NCBI RefSeq assembly: GCF_003594875.1
Contig: NZ_QZEY01000026.1
Coordinates: 30,293-94,292 of the forward strand
DNA from: Bailinhaonella thermotolerans
GTDB lineage: Bacteria > Actinomycetota > Actinomycetes > Streptosporangiales > Streptosporangiaceae
Direction: 5' to 3'
DNA length: 64,000 bases
Position numbers and translations under genes: made by a program
In this document: positions 51,901 through 59,067 of the stretch, in pieces
Position numbering within the stretch: position 1 is the stretch's first letter
Layout of the letters: each line of letters begins with the position of its first letter
The notes under the pieces: generated by a model
The model's input: the letters and a program-made list of their open reading frames with translations, nothing else
What the model was told of the DNA's origin: nothing
Database searches by the model: none

Positions 51901-52571
51901 AGTACCACCTGCACGCCGGTGACCGCATCGCCATCATGAGCAACGTGCCGGGCACCCCGGTCAAGAACGGCATGTCCGGGACCGTCACCGAACTGCTCGA
52001 CGACGGCGGCATCCGCGCCGAGCTGCCGACCGGCCCCGACGGCCGCACCCGCGTCCACACCCTGCCGCGCGACCTGCTGGAGTCCGGCCACGTGGCCCTG
52101 GGGTACGCGGTCACCGCCCACAAGGCCCAGGGCGTGTCGGTCGAGCGCGGCTACCTGCTGGGCGAGTCCCGGATGAGCCGCGAGCAGCTGTACCCCGGCC
52201 TGACCCGAGGCAAGGATCACAACGAGGTGATCTGGATGGTGGAGGAGGACACCGCCGCCGAACCCCTGGACCAGCTCGCCGGCGCCATGACCCGCAGCAC
52301 GCGCAAGCTCGCCGCCCTGGAGGTCATGCGCGCCCAGATCACCCCCGCGGACGTCGCCGCGGAACGGCGCGCCTGGGCCGCCCGCGGCATCGACCTGACG
52401 GACGAGGAGGCCCGCAAGGCCGTCGAGGAGCGCAACCGCCGCCACTGGCTGGCAGACCAGACCGCCGCCTGCCGCCGCGACACCCGCCAAGACCACGCCG
52501 CCGACCGCCTCCGCACCACAACCCACACCGCGGCCCACACCCACGCCCACACCCGCACCCACGAACACTGA
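48981..52571 (+). CDS. MobF-type conjugative relaxase-helicase (TraA/TrwC-like)
   Basis: Encodes 1196 residues. The N-terminal relaxase domain has the catalytic tyrosine pair RYYTQEY near residue 18, VDLTFSAPKSVS, and the metal triad HDPQLHTHTIL (219, 224, 226). The C-terminal RecD-like SF1 helicase has Walker A (ARGIAGSGKTH), VLVVDEAGMVEQ, FVGDDRQL and AVTAHKAQGVSVERGY. MobF enzymes nick oriT, stay attached to the 5' end and unwind the transferred strand. AAGGAG is 7 nt before ATG 48981. His/Thr repeats (HTAAHTHAHT) end the protein. Together with the VirD4-like ATPase this supports conjugal transfer. Confidence 0.94.
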   Translation: MMSAGVIKSSESAPRARYYTQEYAGRAAETAEYYLDGGAEHARWHGDGAEELGLEGTVTEEQLLAVLQGRDPGTGQSLFDPTGNQLAGIARRLGIDRDLGADDIAALRRGEHPQTGRPLEGALAQYVAGLMTGRGGPARTVGAVDLTFSAPKSVSLMVATGHPQIRQVALDAHERAVEKALTFLRDHVLAVRRGHEGGEIQRAHRMTAALVTQLASRLHDPQLHTHTILSTAAAGEDGRVSAIATGLVMAASKVIGSVYQQQLRHELTAGLGVAWEVQDNGLGEIAGVPRDLLALFSKRSRQIAESLHDIQRAEDLLMREVELRRDQFARARLRVRLAPETATDLDRDRARKLDKYEAVLRERATCTGAPAGRRDLVAYLSRSRKDEPSERELRQAWEKEFAGTGHRWQTLLRAAQRTRAQQLRDEEETFEQRLAAALTRQQSVFGRKEALIAGARVADPAWDSDTVIARVDAWLAREAVQLREDRAQFGAWAVGGGARWTTEEVLAQERAMKATAQRMLDRDDVAVLPLEETAAKAREFTLDPEQEELLAALCLSGSQLVMARGIAGSGKTHVLGAAAELLRAQGHQVVGLATAAATAQRLASESGFDRASSIDRFLTLAAAGRWERGASPHLLADRQILLTERRRILREYGARLAAVAEGDEQAEEQILTEQDTAMADWQARWDAWLEAAEAETLRRERAAADIELDRQALDQTEEELDRRRAETEAMPDGPERDQARRDLQARRRQLHLARQAWSDRVEEYRRDLSPTVELPDDDRVVLVVDEAGMVEQNHYHELLALADERGWKIAFVGDDRQLQEVNRGGAFRMLAELGGSVEMTESRRSRHAWERAAQRRWWASQDPGTLREVAAEYAERGRVTWVDRQRVNTAIAAGAMEPDEVDDVVRETARQIMAGKWLADFDDGREAIMMAMRRDDVRALNHHVQQAMARRGIIDPAAGSVTARELRNGRAAGEYHLHAGDRIAIMSNVPGTPVKNGMSGTVTELLDDGGIRAELPTGPDGRTRVHTLPRDLLESGHVALGYAVTAHKAQGVSVERGYLLGESRMSREQLYPGLTRGKDHNEVIWMVEEDTAAEPLDQLAGAMTRSTRKLAALEVMRAQITPADVAAERRAWAARGIDLTDEEARKAVEERNRRHWLADQTAACRRDTRQDHAADRLRTTTHTAAHTHAHTRTHEH

Positions 52572-52679
52572 CCTCACCCGGCATAGCCACCCCCGGCCAC
52601 CATGGCTGTGCGAGTACGGCATGAAGCCTTCCACCAGAACCCCCAAGGCGGCGCGTCCGCCAGGCCGCAAAGCGAGATA

Positions 52680-52794
52680 ATCGCGCCAGACGCCGATCTA
52701 CCGAAGCCAAGAGCCACAAGTGCCCGAAATGCCGGAATCCGCGAAAGTGCTCAAAACCGGGACCCCCGCCACCAAAACATGCAGGTCGGTCAGT
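52680..52794 (+). promoter_or_regulatory. CRISPR leader-like region
   Basis: 115 bp immediately before the first repeat, less GC-rich than its flanks and ending in CAAAACATGCAGGTCGGTCAGT. In type I-E loci, a short leader ending with a similar AAAAC.GCAGGTC phrase precedes the first repeat. This places the leader on the left and the degenerate terminal repeat on the right. Confidence 0.5.
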
Positions 52795-52945
52795 CTGCTC
52801 CCCGCGCACGCGGGGATGATCCCTGGAGTCCCCACGGGGGGCCTGGTTCCAGGAGCTGCTCCCCGCGTATGCGGGGATGGTCCCAGACCGCCTGCACCGA
52901 CCGCGGTGAGCTGGCCATGCTCCCCGCGGATGCGAGGAGGGGCGT
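52795..52945 (+). CRISPR. Type I-E style CRISPR mini-array: 3 repeats, 2 spacers
   Basis: 29-bp repeats lie at 52795-52823, 52856-52884 and 52917-52945, exactly 61 bp apart, with two 32-bp spacers (52824-52855 and 52885-52916). The core is GCTCCCCGCG..CGCGGGGATG.TCCC, matching type I-E repeats of actinomycetes. The third repeat is degenerate at its 3' half (GATGCGAGGAGGGGC), as expected of a leader-distal repeat. No cas gene is in the window. With so few units, an orphan or shrinking array is likely. Confidence 0.85.
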
Positions 52946-53061
52946 GCTTTTCCCTTCGAAGCTCTGAGGGCCATTCCCTCGCAGAAGGAGAAGGCCCCGT
53001 GGGAAGCAGATTCCGGCGCCATCTGCGGATCCTCGTGGTCGCTGAAGGTAGTCTGCTCTTT

Positions 53062-53628
53062 ATGAGCGTGCAGCCGATCGTCGGGCCGGACCCGGACGAC
53101 CCGGTGGAGATCCTGCGGGCGCTGCCTCCACAGCACCGTCAGCAATTCCTTGGCGACTATACGGCGGCCGCACGCGAGGCTCTGTCTGTGGAGGGCTACC
53201 GGCGGCTCCGCGAGGTGCTGCAGCGATGGGGGCTGCGGGCGGCCGGCGCTAGCTCCGGGCAGGAAGAAGTTGCGGATGCGCCACGGCGCGCGCCCGAGGA
53301 GCCCGGCGCGGCCCCCCGCGCGTACCCCGAGAAGTCGTTGCGCGCGATTCGGGCGGCGCTGGTCACTGACGAGGACCGGGCCGGCTTCGACGACGGTCTG
53401 CGACAGGTCCTGAGCGAGGTGCGCGGCAGCCTTGACCTGTCCGGCCTGCAGGAGTTCGTCCACACCTGGTGGCTGATCGCCTGCGACTCCGTGCGCGACC
53501 CCGGCGGACGCGCCGAGGTGTACCGGCGGGCGGCCCATGCGCAGCAACTCGCCGCAGCAGGACGGCCGCTGCCCGCGGGGGAGAAGACATGGCGGCAGTT
53601 GCTCGCCGAGCGCGGAGTCGCCGGATAG
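53062..53628 (+). CDS. DUF6247-like protein, probable antitoxin
   Basis: Encodes 188 residues. It starts PIVGPDPDDPVEILRALPPQHRQQFLGDY and continues helical (REALSVEGYRRLREVLQRW), then a linker and a second helical domain (FDDGLRQVLSEVRGSLDLSGL). Actinobacterial DUF6247 proteins often precede a RelE-like protein. Its stop codon is directly followed by the GTG of that gene. It would bind and silence the toxin and repress the operon. The ATG at 53062 has only a distant GAAGG. Confidence 0.6.
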   Translation: MSVQPIVGPDPDDPVEILRALPPQHRQQFLGDYTAAAREALSVEGYRRLREVLQRWGLRAAGASSGQEEVADAPRRAPEEPGAAPRAYPEKSLRAIRAALVTDEDRAGFDDGLRQVLSEVRGSLDLSGLQEFVHTWWLIACDSVRDPGGRAEVYRRAAHAQQLAAAGRPLPAGEKTWRQLLAERGVAG

Positions 53629-53877
53629 GTGTACGAGGTCACTCCTCCGGATCCCGTCGCTGCCGACCAGATCGCCGCCCTGCCACCGGAAGCCCTCCCG
53701 TACCTCGCCGAGGCCCTCGCGCTTTTGGAGATCTCGCCGTGGACGGGCCGTTCTTCCAGCCCGGACAATCCCGGGGGCAACCTGCGCACCCTGACCTTCG
53801 GCGGGCGAGGTCTCCTCACGTACCTCGTCCTGGAGGAGCAGCGCGAAGTCTACGTGGTCCGCGCGCAATGGCTATGA
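53629..53877 (+). CDS. RelE/ParE-like toxin candidate
   Basis: Encodes 82 residues. A helical first half (PEALPYLAEALALLEISPW) is followed by strands NLRTLTFGGRGLLTYLVLEE and REVYVVRAQW. Together these fit the RelE/ParE fold: two helices, then a sheet ending in a V-x-V-x-x-W type strand. Typical toxins cut mRNA on the ribosome or poison gyrase. It starts at the base after the upstream gene's stop, an arrangement typical of toxin-antitoxin pairs. Active residues cannot be assigned with certainty. Confidence 0.6.
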   Translation: MYEVTPPDPVAADQIAALPPEALPYLAEALALLEISPWTGRSSSPDNPGGNLRTLTFGGRGLLTYLVLEEQREVYVVRAQWL

Positions 53878-53918
53878 ATCACCAGGACGGTGAGGCCATC
53901 ACGCTGCACGTAGGCCGA

Positions 53919-53946
53919 CTTCTCCCGCGCAAGCGGGGGTGGCCCC
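53919..53946 (+). CRISPR. Degenerate solitary CRISPR-like repeat
   Basis: CTTCTCCCGCGCAAGCGGGG followed by GTGGCCCC aligns with the 52795 repeat with one deleted base and several substitutions. It is not in register with the 61-bp spacing and stands alone beyond the toxin gene. It may be a relic of a formerly longer array. Confidence 0.45.
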
Positions 53947-53958
53947 TAGTGAGGCAGT

Positions 53959-53995
53959 CCTCGGTGCGCGGGGCATGCTGTTCCGCGCACCGAGG
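53959..53995. terminator. Hairpin terminator
   Basis: CCTCGGTGCGCGG and its exact complement, a 13-bp stem with an 11-nt loop, between the toxin gene and the convergent oxidase gene. Confidence 0.75.
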
Positions 53996-54019
53996 GTGAG
54001 CCGTGTCCGGTGTGGGGGC

Positions 54020-55297
54020 TCAGGCTGTCCGGGGTGGGCTGGGAGGTGCGCCGGGGTGAGGGTGGATGTGGAGGGTGCGGGCCGCTGAGGGGGTGGGGCA
54101 GCCGGTGAGGGCGAGGGCCTCGGCCAGTTCGGTTTGGAGTAGGGACAGGGTGTGGGCGGCGCCTTGGGTGCCTTGGAGGGCCAGGCCCCATAGGAGGGGG
54201 CGGCCGATCAGGACGCCGTCGGCGCCGAGGGCGGCGGCGCGCAGGATGTCGGTGCCGGTGCGGATTCCGCTGTCGAGGAGGATCTGGCACCGGCCGTTGA
54301 CCGCGTCGGCGATGGGCGGGAGGAGCTCGGCGCTGGCGGGCGCGCCGTCCAGCTGGCGGCCGCCGTGGTTGGACACGACGATCGCCTCGATGCCGCGGGA
54401 GGCGGCGCGCTGGGCGTCGCGAGGGTCGCACACGCCCTTGAGGATCAGCGGCAGCGTGGTGTGTTCGCGCAGCCAGTCCAGGTCCGGCCAGCCCAGGGCG
54501 GGGTCGAACGCCTGCCGGGTGTGGTCGGCGACCGCCGAGGCGCCGGGTCTGCGCCGGTGCGCGGCGGTACCGCCGCCGCCCAGGTTGGCGGCGGTGACCC
54601 CGCCGGGGAGGGCGAACCCGTTACGGGCGTCGCGGCGGCGCCGTCCCATGACCGGGACGTCCACGGTCAGCATCAGCGCCCGGTAGCCGGCATCCTCGGC
54701 CCGCCGTACCAGCTCCAGCACCAGGCCCCGGTCGCGCAGCCAGTAGAGCTGGAACCACAGGTCGCCGCCGACAGTGGCGATCTCCTCCAGCGGAGTGCTG
54801 CTCAGGGTGCTGACGGTGTACGGCACGCCGTGCTGCCGGGCCGCCCGGGCCATGGCCCTCTCTCCGCCGGGGTGGACCAGCTTCTGGTACGCCATGGGCG
54901 CGACGGCCAGCGGCATCGCGGCGGGCTGGCCCAGCAGGGTGGCCGCCGTGGACCAGCCGGCCAGGCCGGTCAGCACCCGCGGGGCCAGCCGGACGGCGTC
55001 GAGCGCGGCCCGGTTGGCGGCCAGGGTCAGCTCGTCGCCGGCGCCGCCGCCGATGAAGTCCCGCACGCCCGGGTCCAGCCGGGCGCGTGCCTCGCGCTCG
55101 ACGTCCTCGACGCAGACCAGAGCCCGCATGTCCACAGCCTCGTGCGTGTCCCGAGCCTTATGCGTGTCCCGAGCCTTATGCGTGTCCCGAGCCTTATGCG
55201 TGTCCCGAGCCTTATGCGTGCCCCGAGCCTCATGCGTGCCCCGAGCCTCATGCGTGTCTGCGGCCGCCTGCCTGTCGGCGGCGTCGTGGCCGCCCAT
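54020..55297 (-). CDS. FMN-dependent alpha-hydroxy-acid oxidase (hydroxymandelate oxidase type)
   Basis: Encodes 425 residues. The (S)-2-hydroxy-acid oxidase fold is clear: APMAYQKLVHPGGERA, YTVSTLSSTPLEEIA, LWFQLYW, LTVDVPVMGRRRRDAR, LILKGV, SNHGGRQLDGAPA and ILLDSGIRTGTDI. This family oxidises hydroxymandelate to benzoylformate in the 4-hydroxyphenylglycine route. The start (55297) overlaps the synthase stop by 1 nt (TGATG), giving tight coupling. The first 55 residues include six to seven THEARG/THKARD hexapeptides absent from usual members; the conserved domain begins near MRALVCVEDVE. Confidence 0.88.
   Translation of the reverse strand: MGGHDAADRQAAADTHEARGTHEARGTHKARDTHKARDTHKARDTHKARDTHEAVDMRALVCVEDVEREARARLDPGVRDFIGGGAGDELTLAANRAALDAVRLAPRVLTGLAGWSTAATLLGQPAAMPLAVAPMAYQKLVHPGGERAMARAARQHGVPYTVSTLSSTPLEEIATVGGDLWFQLYWLRDRGLVLELVRRAEDAGYRALMLTVDVPVMGRRRRDARNGFALPGGVTAANLGGGGTAAHRRRPGASAVADHTRQAFDPALGWPDLDWLREHTTLPLILKGVCDPRDAQRAASRGIEAIVVSNHGGRQLDGAPASAELLPPIADAVNGRCQILLDSGIRTGTDILRAAALGADGVLIGRPLLWGLALQGTQGAAHTLSLLQTELAEALALTGCPTPSAARTLHIHPHPGAPPSPPRTA
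55139..55262. repeat. 18-bp tandem repeat in oxidase N-terminus, 6-7 copies
   Basis: Copies of an 18-bp unit (GCCTTATGCGTGTCCCGA and single-base variants) run head to tail. On the coding strand they encode Thr-His-(Glu/Lys)-Ala-Arg-(Gly/Asp) hexapeptides. The unit is a multiple of three, keeping the frame. Confidence 0.92.
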
Positions 55298-56382
55298 CAG
55301 GCCGCGTCCTTGGCGCGCTGCAGCTCCACGGCCTCGTACAGCGCCCTGATGTTGCCGCTGCCGAAGGTCCGCGCGCCCATCCGCTCGATCACCTCCATGA
55401 AGAGCGTCTTGCGGGGGTGGACCGAGCGGGTGAAGAGCTGGAACAGCTGCCCGTCGTGGTCCTGGTCCACCAGCACGTTGGTCTCGCGCAGTTCGGCGAC
55501 CGTGTGCCGGACCGGCTCCAGCCGCCCGGCCAGCAGCGTGTAGTAGGAATCCGGGGCGTCCAGGAAGTCCACGCCGCGGCGGGTCATCGCCCGGACGGCG
55601 GTGACGATGTCGTCGGTGGCCAGCGCGATGTGCTGGACACCGGCGCCGCCGTGACCGCGCAGAAACGAGTCGATCTGGCCGGGCTCGCGGGAGATGTCCG
55701 GTTCGATCAGCGTCAGGGTCAGGCCGCCACCCGGGCTCTGCACGACCTTGGAGTCCATGGCCTGGCGGCCGACGACGATCCGCTCCTCGAAGACAACGTC
55801 GAAGTCGAGCACGCGCCGGTAGAAGTCCGTGGTCGCCTCCAGCCGTCCTGGCTCCAGGCACACCGCGAAGTGGTCCACCGCGCGCAGGCCCGGGTCCGGC
55901 CCGGCCGCCGGCGCGGCGGCCACCGGGGTCAGCCCCGGCAGGGCGCGCTCGTCGACCCCGGCCGCGCGCTCGATGAAGGTGTGGCGCACGTCGCCGAACC
56001 CGAGGATGGCCGCGGTGACGACGCCCTCGGCCCGGGCCGGGGGCGACAGGACGACGGCGCCACGCCGTTCGGCTTCACGCACCGCCTGCTCGGCGTCCCG
56101 CGCACGCAGGGCGATGTCGCAGACCCCGTCGCCGTGGGCGCGCACGTAGGAGGCTGGTGCCGACCCGCTGCGCAGGGACTGCCTGAAGACCATCCGGATG
56201 TCGCCGGCGCCCACCGCGATCGCGCGGGCGCTGCGGTGGCGGGGAGACCGGGCGTAGGGCGTCAGGCCGTACCCGTTGACGAACGCGCGCGCCGCCTGCC
56301 GGGCGTCGCTGACCGCGAACCCGACATGGTCGAGCGTCAGCCCGGCGAAGGGCGACACGCCCCCTGACTCGGTCATGTGCAT
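55297..56382 (-). CDS. hmaS: 4-hydroxymandelate synthase / 4-HPPD-like dioxygenase
   Basis: Encodes 361 residues. Two VOC-type domains are evident; the C-terminal one has iron ligands His in AVDHFAVCL, His in VQHIALATDD and Glu in LFMEVIERMG. HPPD makes homogentisate; the close relative HmaS makes hydroxymandelate from the same substrate. The coupled hydroxymandelate oxidase gene favours HmaS. ATG 56382 has GAGGA nine bases upstream. The third enzyme of the hydroxyphenylglycine route, an aminotransferase, is not in the window. Confidence 0.85.
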   Translation of the reverse strand: MHMTESGGVSPFAGLTLDHVGFAVSDARQAARAFVNGYGLTPYARSPRHRSARAIAVGAGDIRMVFRQSLRSGSAPASYVRAHGDGVCDIALRARDAEQAVREAERRGAVVLSPPARAEGVVTAAILGFGDVRHTFIERAAGVDERALPGLTPVAAAPAAGPDPGLRAVDHFAVCLEPGRLEATTDFYRRVLDFDVVFEERIVVGRQAMDSKVVQSPGGGLTLTLIEPDISREPGQIDSFLRGHGGAGVQHIALATDDIVTAVRAMTRRGVDFLDAPDSYYTLLAGRLEPVRHTVAELRETNVLVDQDHDGQLFQLFTRSVHPRKTLFMEVIERMGARTFGSGNIRALYEAVELQRAKDAA

Positions 56383-56549
56383 GGTGGGGATTCCTCGCTT
56401 CACTACATCGAGCGCACGGCACGCTCGCGGACGATCACCAGCGTCCCCGGCCCGCCTGTGGCGGCAACCGTCGCGACGGCGGCCTCGCCGTCGCCTCTTC
56501 GTGGGGCGGTGGGTTGCCGATGGGCGGGGTTCGCTGACGGTGCGAGCGC

Positions 56550-56897
56550 ATGGATACGAACCAGGCCCGTGGGGCCTTGCTGAAACTGCGCGCCCAGGCC
56601 CTTGAGCAGGCGGCGCGTCTCGATGCGGAGGCGTCTGCGCTGCGCGACGCCATCCGCACGGGGGAGGAGCGTGTGCGCGGCATCGACGACCCGGCGACGG
56701 CGACCGGCGCGGTGGCCGACACCGACCGCATCTCCTCGGTGATGAAGGAGAAGGTGGCCGCCATCGACGCGGCGCTGGCGCGCATCGACGCCGGCACCTA
56801 CGGTCTGTGCGTGGTCTGCGGGAAGCCGATCCCCGAGGCCCGGCTGGAGTTCCGCCCGATGGCGGCCGACCACGTCGAATGCGCCTCGCGCGCCTGA
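56550..56897 (+). CDS. DksA/TraR-family zinc-finger protein
   Basis: Encodes 115 residues. An N-terminal coiled coil (LKLRAQALEQAARLDAEAS) and a conserved DTDRISSVMKEKVAAIDAAL precede a zinc finger CVVCGKPIPEARLEF...HVEC, where the third ligand position is His rather than Cys. DksA-like proteins enter the RNA polymerase secondary channel; in actinomycetes CarD and RbpA usually dominate, so this one is accessory. The start ATG has a weak ribosome site. It stands alone on the plus strand. Confidence 0.8.
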   Translation: MDTNQARGALLKLRAQALEQAARLDAEASALRDAIRTGEERVRGIDDPATATGAVADTDRISSVMKEKVAAIDAALARIDAGTYGLCVVCGKPIPEARLEFRPMAADHVECASRA

Positions 56898-57224
56898 CCG
56901 CCGGACGGCCGCGCGCCGGCCCCGGCCGCCTGCGGCGCGGCCCGGCGGCCGGTCACCGATGAGAATCCGCGCGTCGCCGCCTCCGGCGACGCGCCTCCCG
57001 CCGCACGCGCGCGGCGCTTCCGCCGTGCGCACCATGCGCCTTCGGCCGGGCGCACCATGTGCCTTCGGCCGTACGCGCGATGCTTCTGTCGCCGTGAGCG
57101 CGCGGCGGTCACCCGGCCGCCGCGTCACCACCCATGCCCCGGTCCCGGCCCCCGCGCGGCCGGACCGGGCATCCCGGCGTCTGTGGCCGCGCGGGCGGGG
57201 CCGGGCGGCGGGGGCGCGCGCCGG
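56898..57224. other. Intergenic with short repeats
   Basis: 327 bp without a gene. A unit of about 23 bp (GCGCACCATGCGCCTTCGGCC and variants) occurs two to three times near 57025-57090. The rest is GC-rich with weak inverted repeats that may end the flanking transcripts. Confidence 0.4.
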
Positions 57225-58268
57225 TCAGGGGCCGGCGTCGTCGCCGTCGGGGGCGCGCTTGGGGCCGGAGAGCATCTCCAGCTGGGCGGTGGTGATGTCG
57301 CCGATGCGGGTGGGGATCCAGGCGTGGCTGTCCTTGTCCAGGGCGGCGGCGAAGTCGGCCAGCACGCGGGCCAGGCGGCTCCACCCGCCTCCGGTGGGGC
57401 TGAGGGCGCGGTGCCGGCGGGTGAGTTCGGCGCACAGCGCGGGCTGGGCCCAGGTCATCTTGGCCAGCTGCTCCTCGAACTCCTGGGCGGGTGGCGGCTC
57501 GTCCGCCAGGGACCAGCCGGCGAGGCGGCTGGCGGCGTGGGCGGCGTCGTCGATCGCGTGCTGGAAGACGTCCCAGGCGGCCAGGAGCATGGCCATCAGC
57601 TCGGGCTGGCGGGGCGCGACGCGGGGCAGGCCGGCCAGGTTGCCGGTGCGGGCGAAGACCCACACCACCCCCAGGTGTTCCGACGACAGCCGAAGATCGG
57701 TCTTGTGGTACTTGCGTTCCAGGAACCGCTCCACGAAGGCTTCGTCGACCCGGCGGGTACGGCGGTGCTCGCGCAGGCCCCGCAGCGACCGGCTGATGTC
57801 GCGCGTGTCGGCCCGGCCGCGGCTGAACCCGGCCGGTAAGGCCGAGCGGTCGGTGACGGCGCCGAAATGGTGCACGGCCAGCGTTCCCAGTTCGCAGATC
57901 ATGTCCTTGACCGTCTCGGTGGACGTTCCCGCGGCCTCGGCGGTGGCGGTGAGCGAGACGTCGTCCACCAGGGAGTCGGCGACCAGCAGCAGTTCCCGCG
58001 CGTCCCAGCGCCGCTCCTGGCTCCCGGAGGGCGCCTGGACGGCCGCGGCGAGCTGCCGGCGCAGGGCCGGGTCCTCCTCGAACCCGCACACGGTGAAGCC
58101 GGAACCGGGCACGCGGACCTGGACGTGCGGGGTTTCGTCGGGGGCCGGGGGGAGCGTGGCCACGATGGCCCGCAGCGCGGCGCCCAGCAGGGGCGCGTGG
58201 TCCTCGCAGGGGCCGCCGGACCGCGTGTCGCCAGGGCAGAGGGGGCACGCCACAGGGAAACCTCCCAT
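57225..58268 (-). CDS. Hypothetical protein with N-terminal cysteines
   Basis: Encodes 347 residues. The start CPLCPGDTRSGGPCEDH is a small metal-binding-like module. A middle segment (LTATAEAAGTSTETVKDMICEL) resembles a helix-turn-helix, and the rest is helical with conserved Trp (GVVWVFARTGNLAGLP). No enzyme motif is seen. A regulator or structural protein is possible. The ATG at 58268 is used because the Cys module begins there. Confidence 0.5.
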   Translation of the reverse strand: MGGFPVACPLCPGDTRSGGPCEDHAPLLGAALRAIVATLPPAPDETPHVQVRVPGSGFTVCGFEEDPALRRQLAAAVQAPSGSQERRWDARELLLVADSLVDDVSLTATAEAAGTSTETVKDMICELGTLAVHHFGAVTDRSALPAGFSRGRADTRDISRSLRGLREHRRTRRVDEAFVERFLERKYHKTDLRLSSEHLGVVWVFARTGNLAGLPRVAPRQPELMAMLLAAWDVFQHAIDDAAHAASRLAGWSLADEPPPAQEFEEQLAKMTWAQPALCAELTRRHRALSPTGGGWSRLARVLADFAAALDKDSHAWIPTRIGDITTAQLEMLSGPKRAPDGDDAGP

Positions 58269-58417
58269 GATCGAGTTCGATGAGGATATCCCGGCTTGGT
58301 CCACGGTTGCCCGGCTTGGGGTTGCTCGCACGGTCTGTGACGCCGTGCGGGGCCGCGAGCCGGAGACGTCCTCCGGCCCGCGGGTCCCGCCCCCAACGAG
58401 ATGGATCGGGAGATCGC

Positions 58418-58669
58418 ATGCCCACGGTCGTGTCCGCGCCGGCGCCGTCCGGCCAGGCCGAGTTCGAGCCCTCCCCGCTGCACCGCTGCGACCGGTGCGG
58501 CGCCCAGGCGTTCATGCGCGCCGTCAACGCCGGAGGCCAGGACCTGTTGTTCTGCGGTCACCACGGCCGCCGGCACCAGCCGGCGCTGGCCGCCAGCGGC
58601 TGGAGCGTCACGGATCGCACTGATGCGATCAACAAGACGGCGGGCGCCTCGACCGCGTTCGGCGCCTGA
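58418..58669 (+). CDS. Small zinc-ribbon protein (DUF7455-like)
   Basis: Encodes 83 residues. CDRCGAQAFMRAV and DLLFCGHHGRRHQPAL supply CxxC and CxHH ligands of a compact zinc ribbon, characteristic of a widespread actinobacterial family. GGGAG precedes the ATG by 6 nt. The flanking residues are Pro/Ser and Thr/Ala rich. Function is unknown; family members often lie near sigma-factor genes. Confidence 0.75.
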   Translation: MPTVVSAPAPSGQAEFEPSPLHRCDRCGAQAFMRAVNAGGQDLLFCGHHGRRHQPALAASGWSVTDRTDAINKTAGASTAFGA

Positions 58670-58842
58670 CCGCCGCCGCCTCTCACCCCGCCTCCCCGCG
58701 GCGCCGGCCGCCCGGATGCCCACCGGCAGGACCCTGACCCCTTCGGGGCCGGGGTCCTGTGCTCGCCCGTGCGCGTGTGCACGCCGTGCCCGGTGGCCGC
58801 CCGTGGCCTGTGCTCGCCGTGCCGTGCGTGCCGTGGTCGTGT

Positions 58843-58975
58843 GCTCCGCCGTGCCGTGCTTGCTCCGCCGTGTCATGTGTGCTCCGCCGTGTCGTGTGTG
58901 CTCCGCCGTGTCATGTGTGCCCCGCCGTGTCGTGTCTGCCGCGCCGTGCCGTGTGTGCCGCGCCGTGCGCGTGTG
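58843..58975. repeat. 19-bp tandem repeat, about 7 copies
   Basis: The unit GCTCCGCCGTGTCATGTGT repeats every 19 bp from 58843 to about 58975, with later copies progressively degenerate. It occupies the gap 58670-59067 between the zinc-ribbon gene and the MauE/DsbA-like gene. An imperfect hairpin (AGGACCC...GGGTCCT) lies just before it at 58731-58761. Confidence 0.88.
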
Positions 58976-59067
58976 CTCGCCGTTCCGGGTGCCCGCGGCG
59001 GCCCTGTGGTGGGGCGTGCGGAGGGCCGGACGGTGCGGGCGAAGCCCGACCAAGAAAAGGGAGAACG

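Noticed and set aside
55139..55262. 18-bp repeats considered as a CRISPR or operator array
   Set aside because: They are contiguous, in frame and inside a translated N-terminus.
55297..56382. Housekeeping 4-HPPD (tyrosine degradation)
   Set aside because: Direct coupling to a hydroxymandelate-oxidase gene favours hydroxymandelate synthase, although motifs alone do not separate the two.
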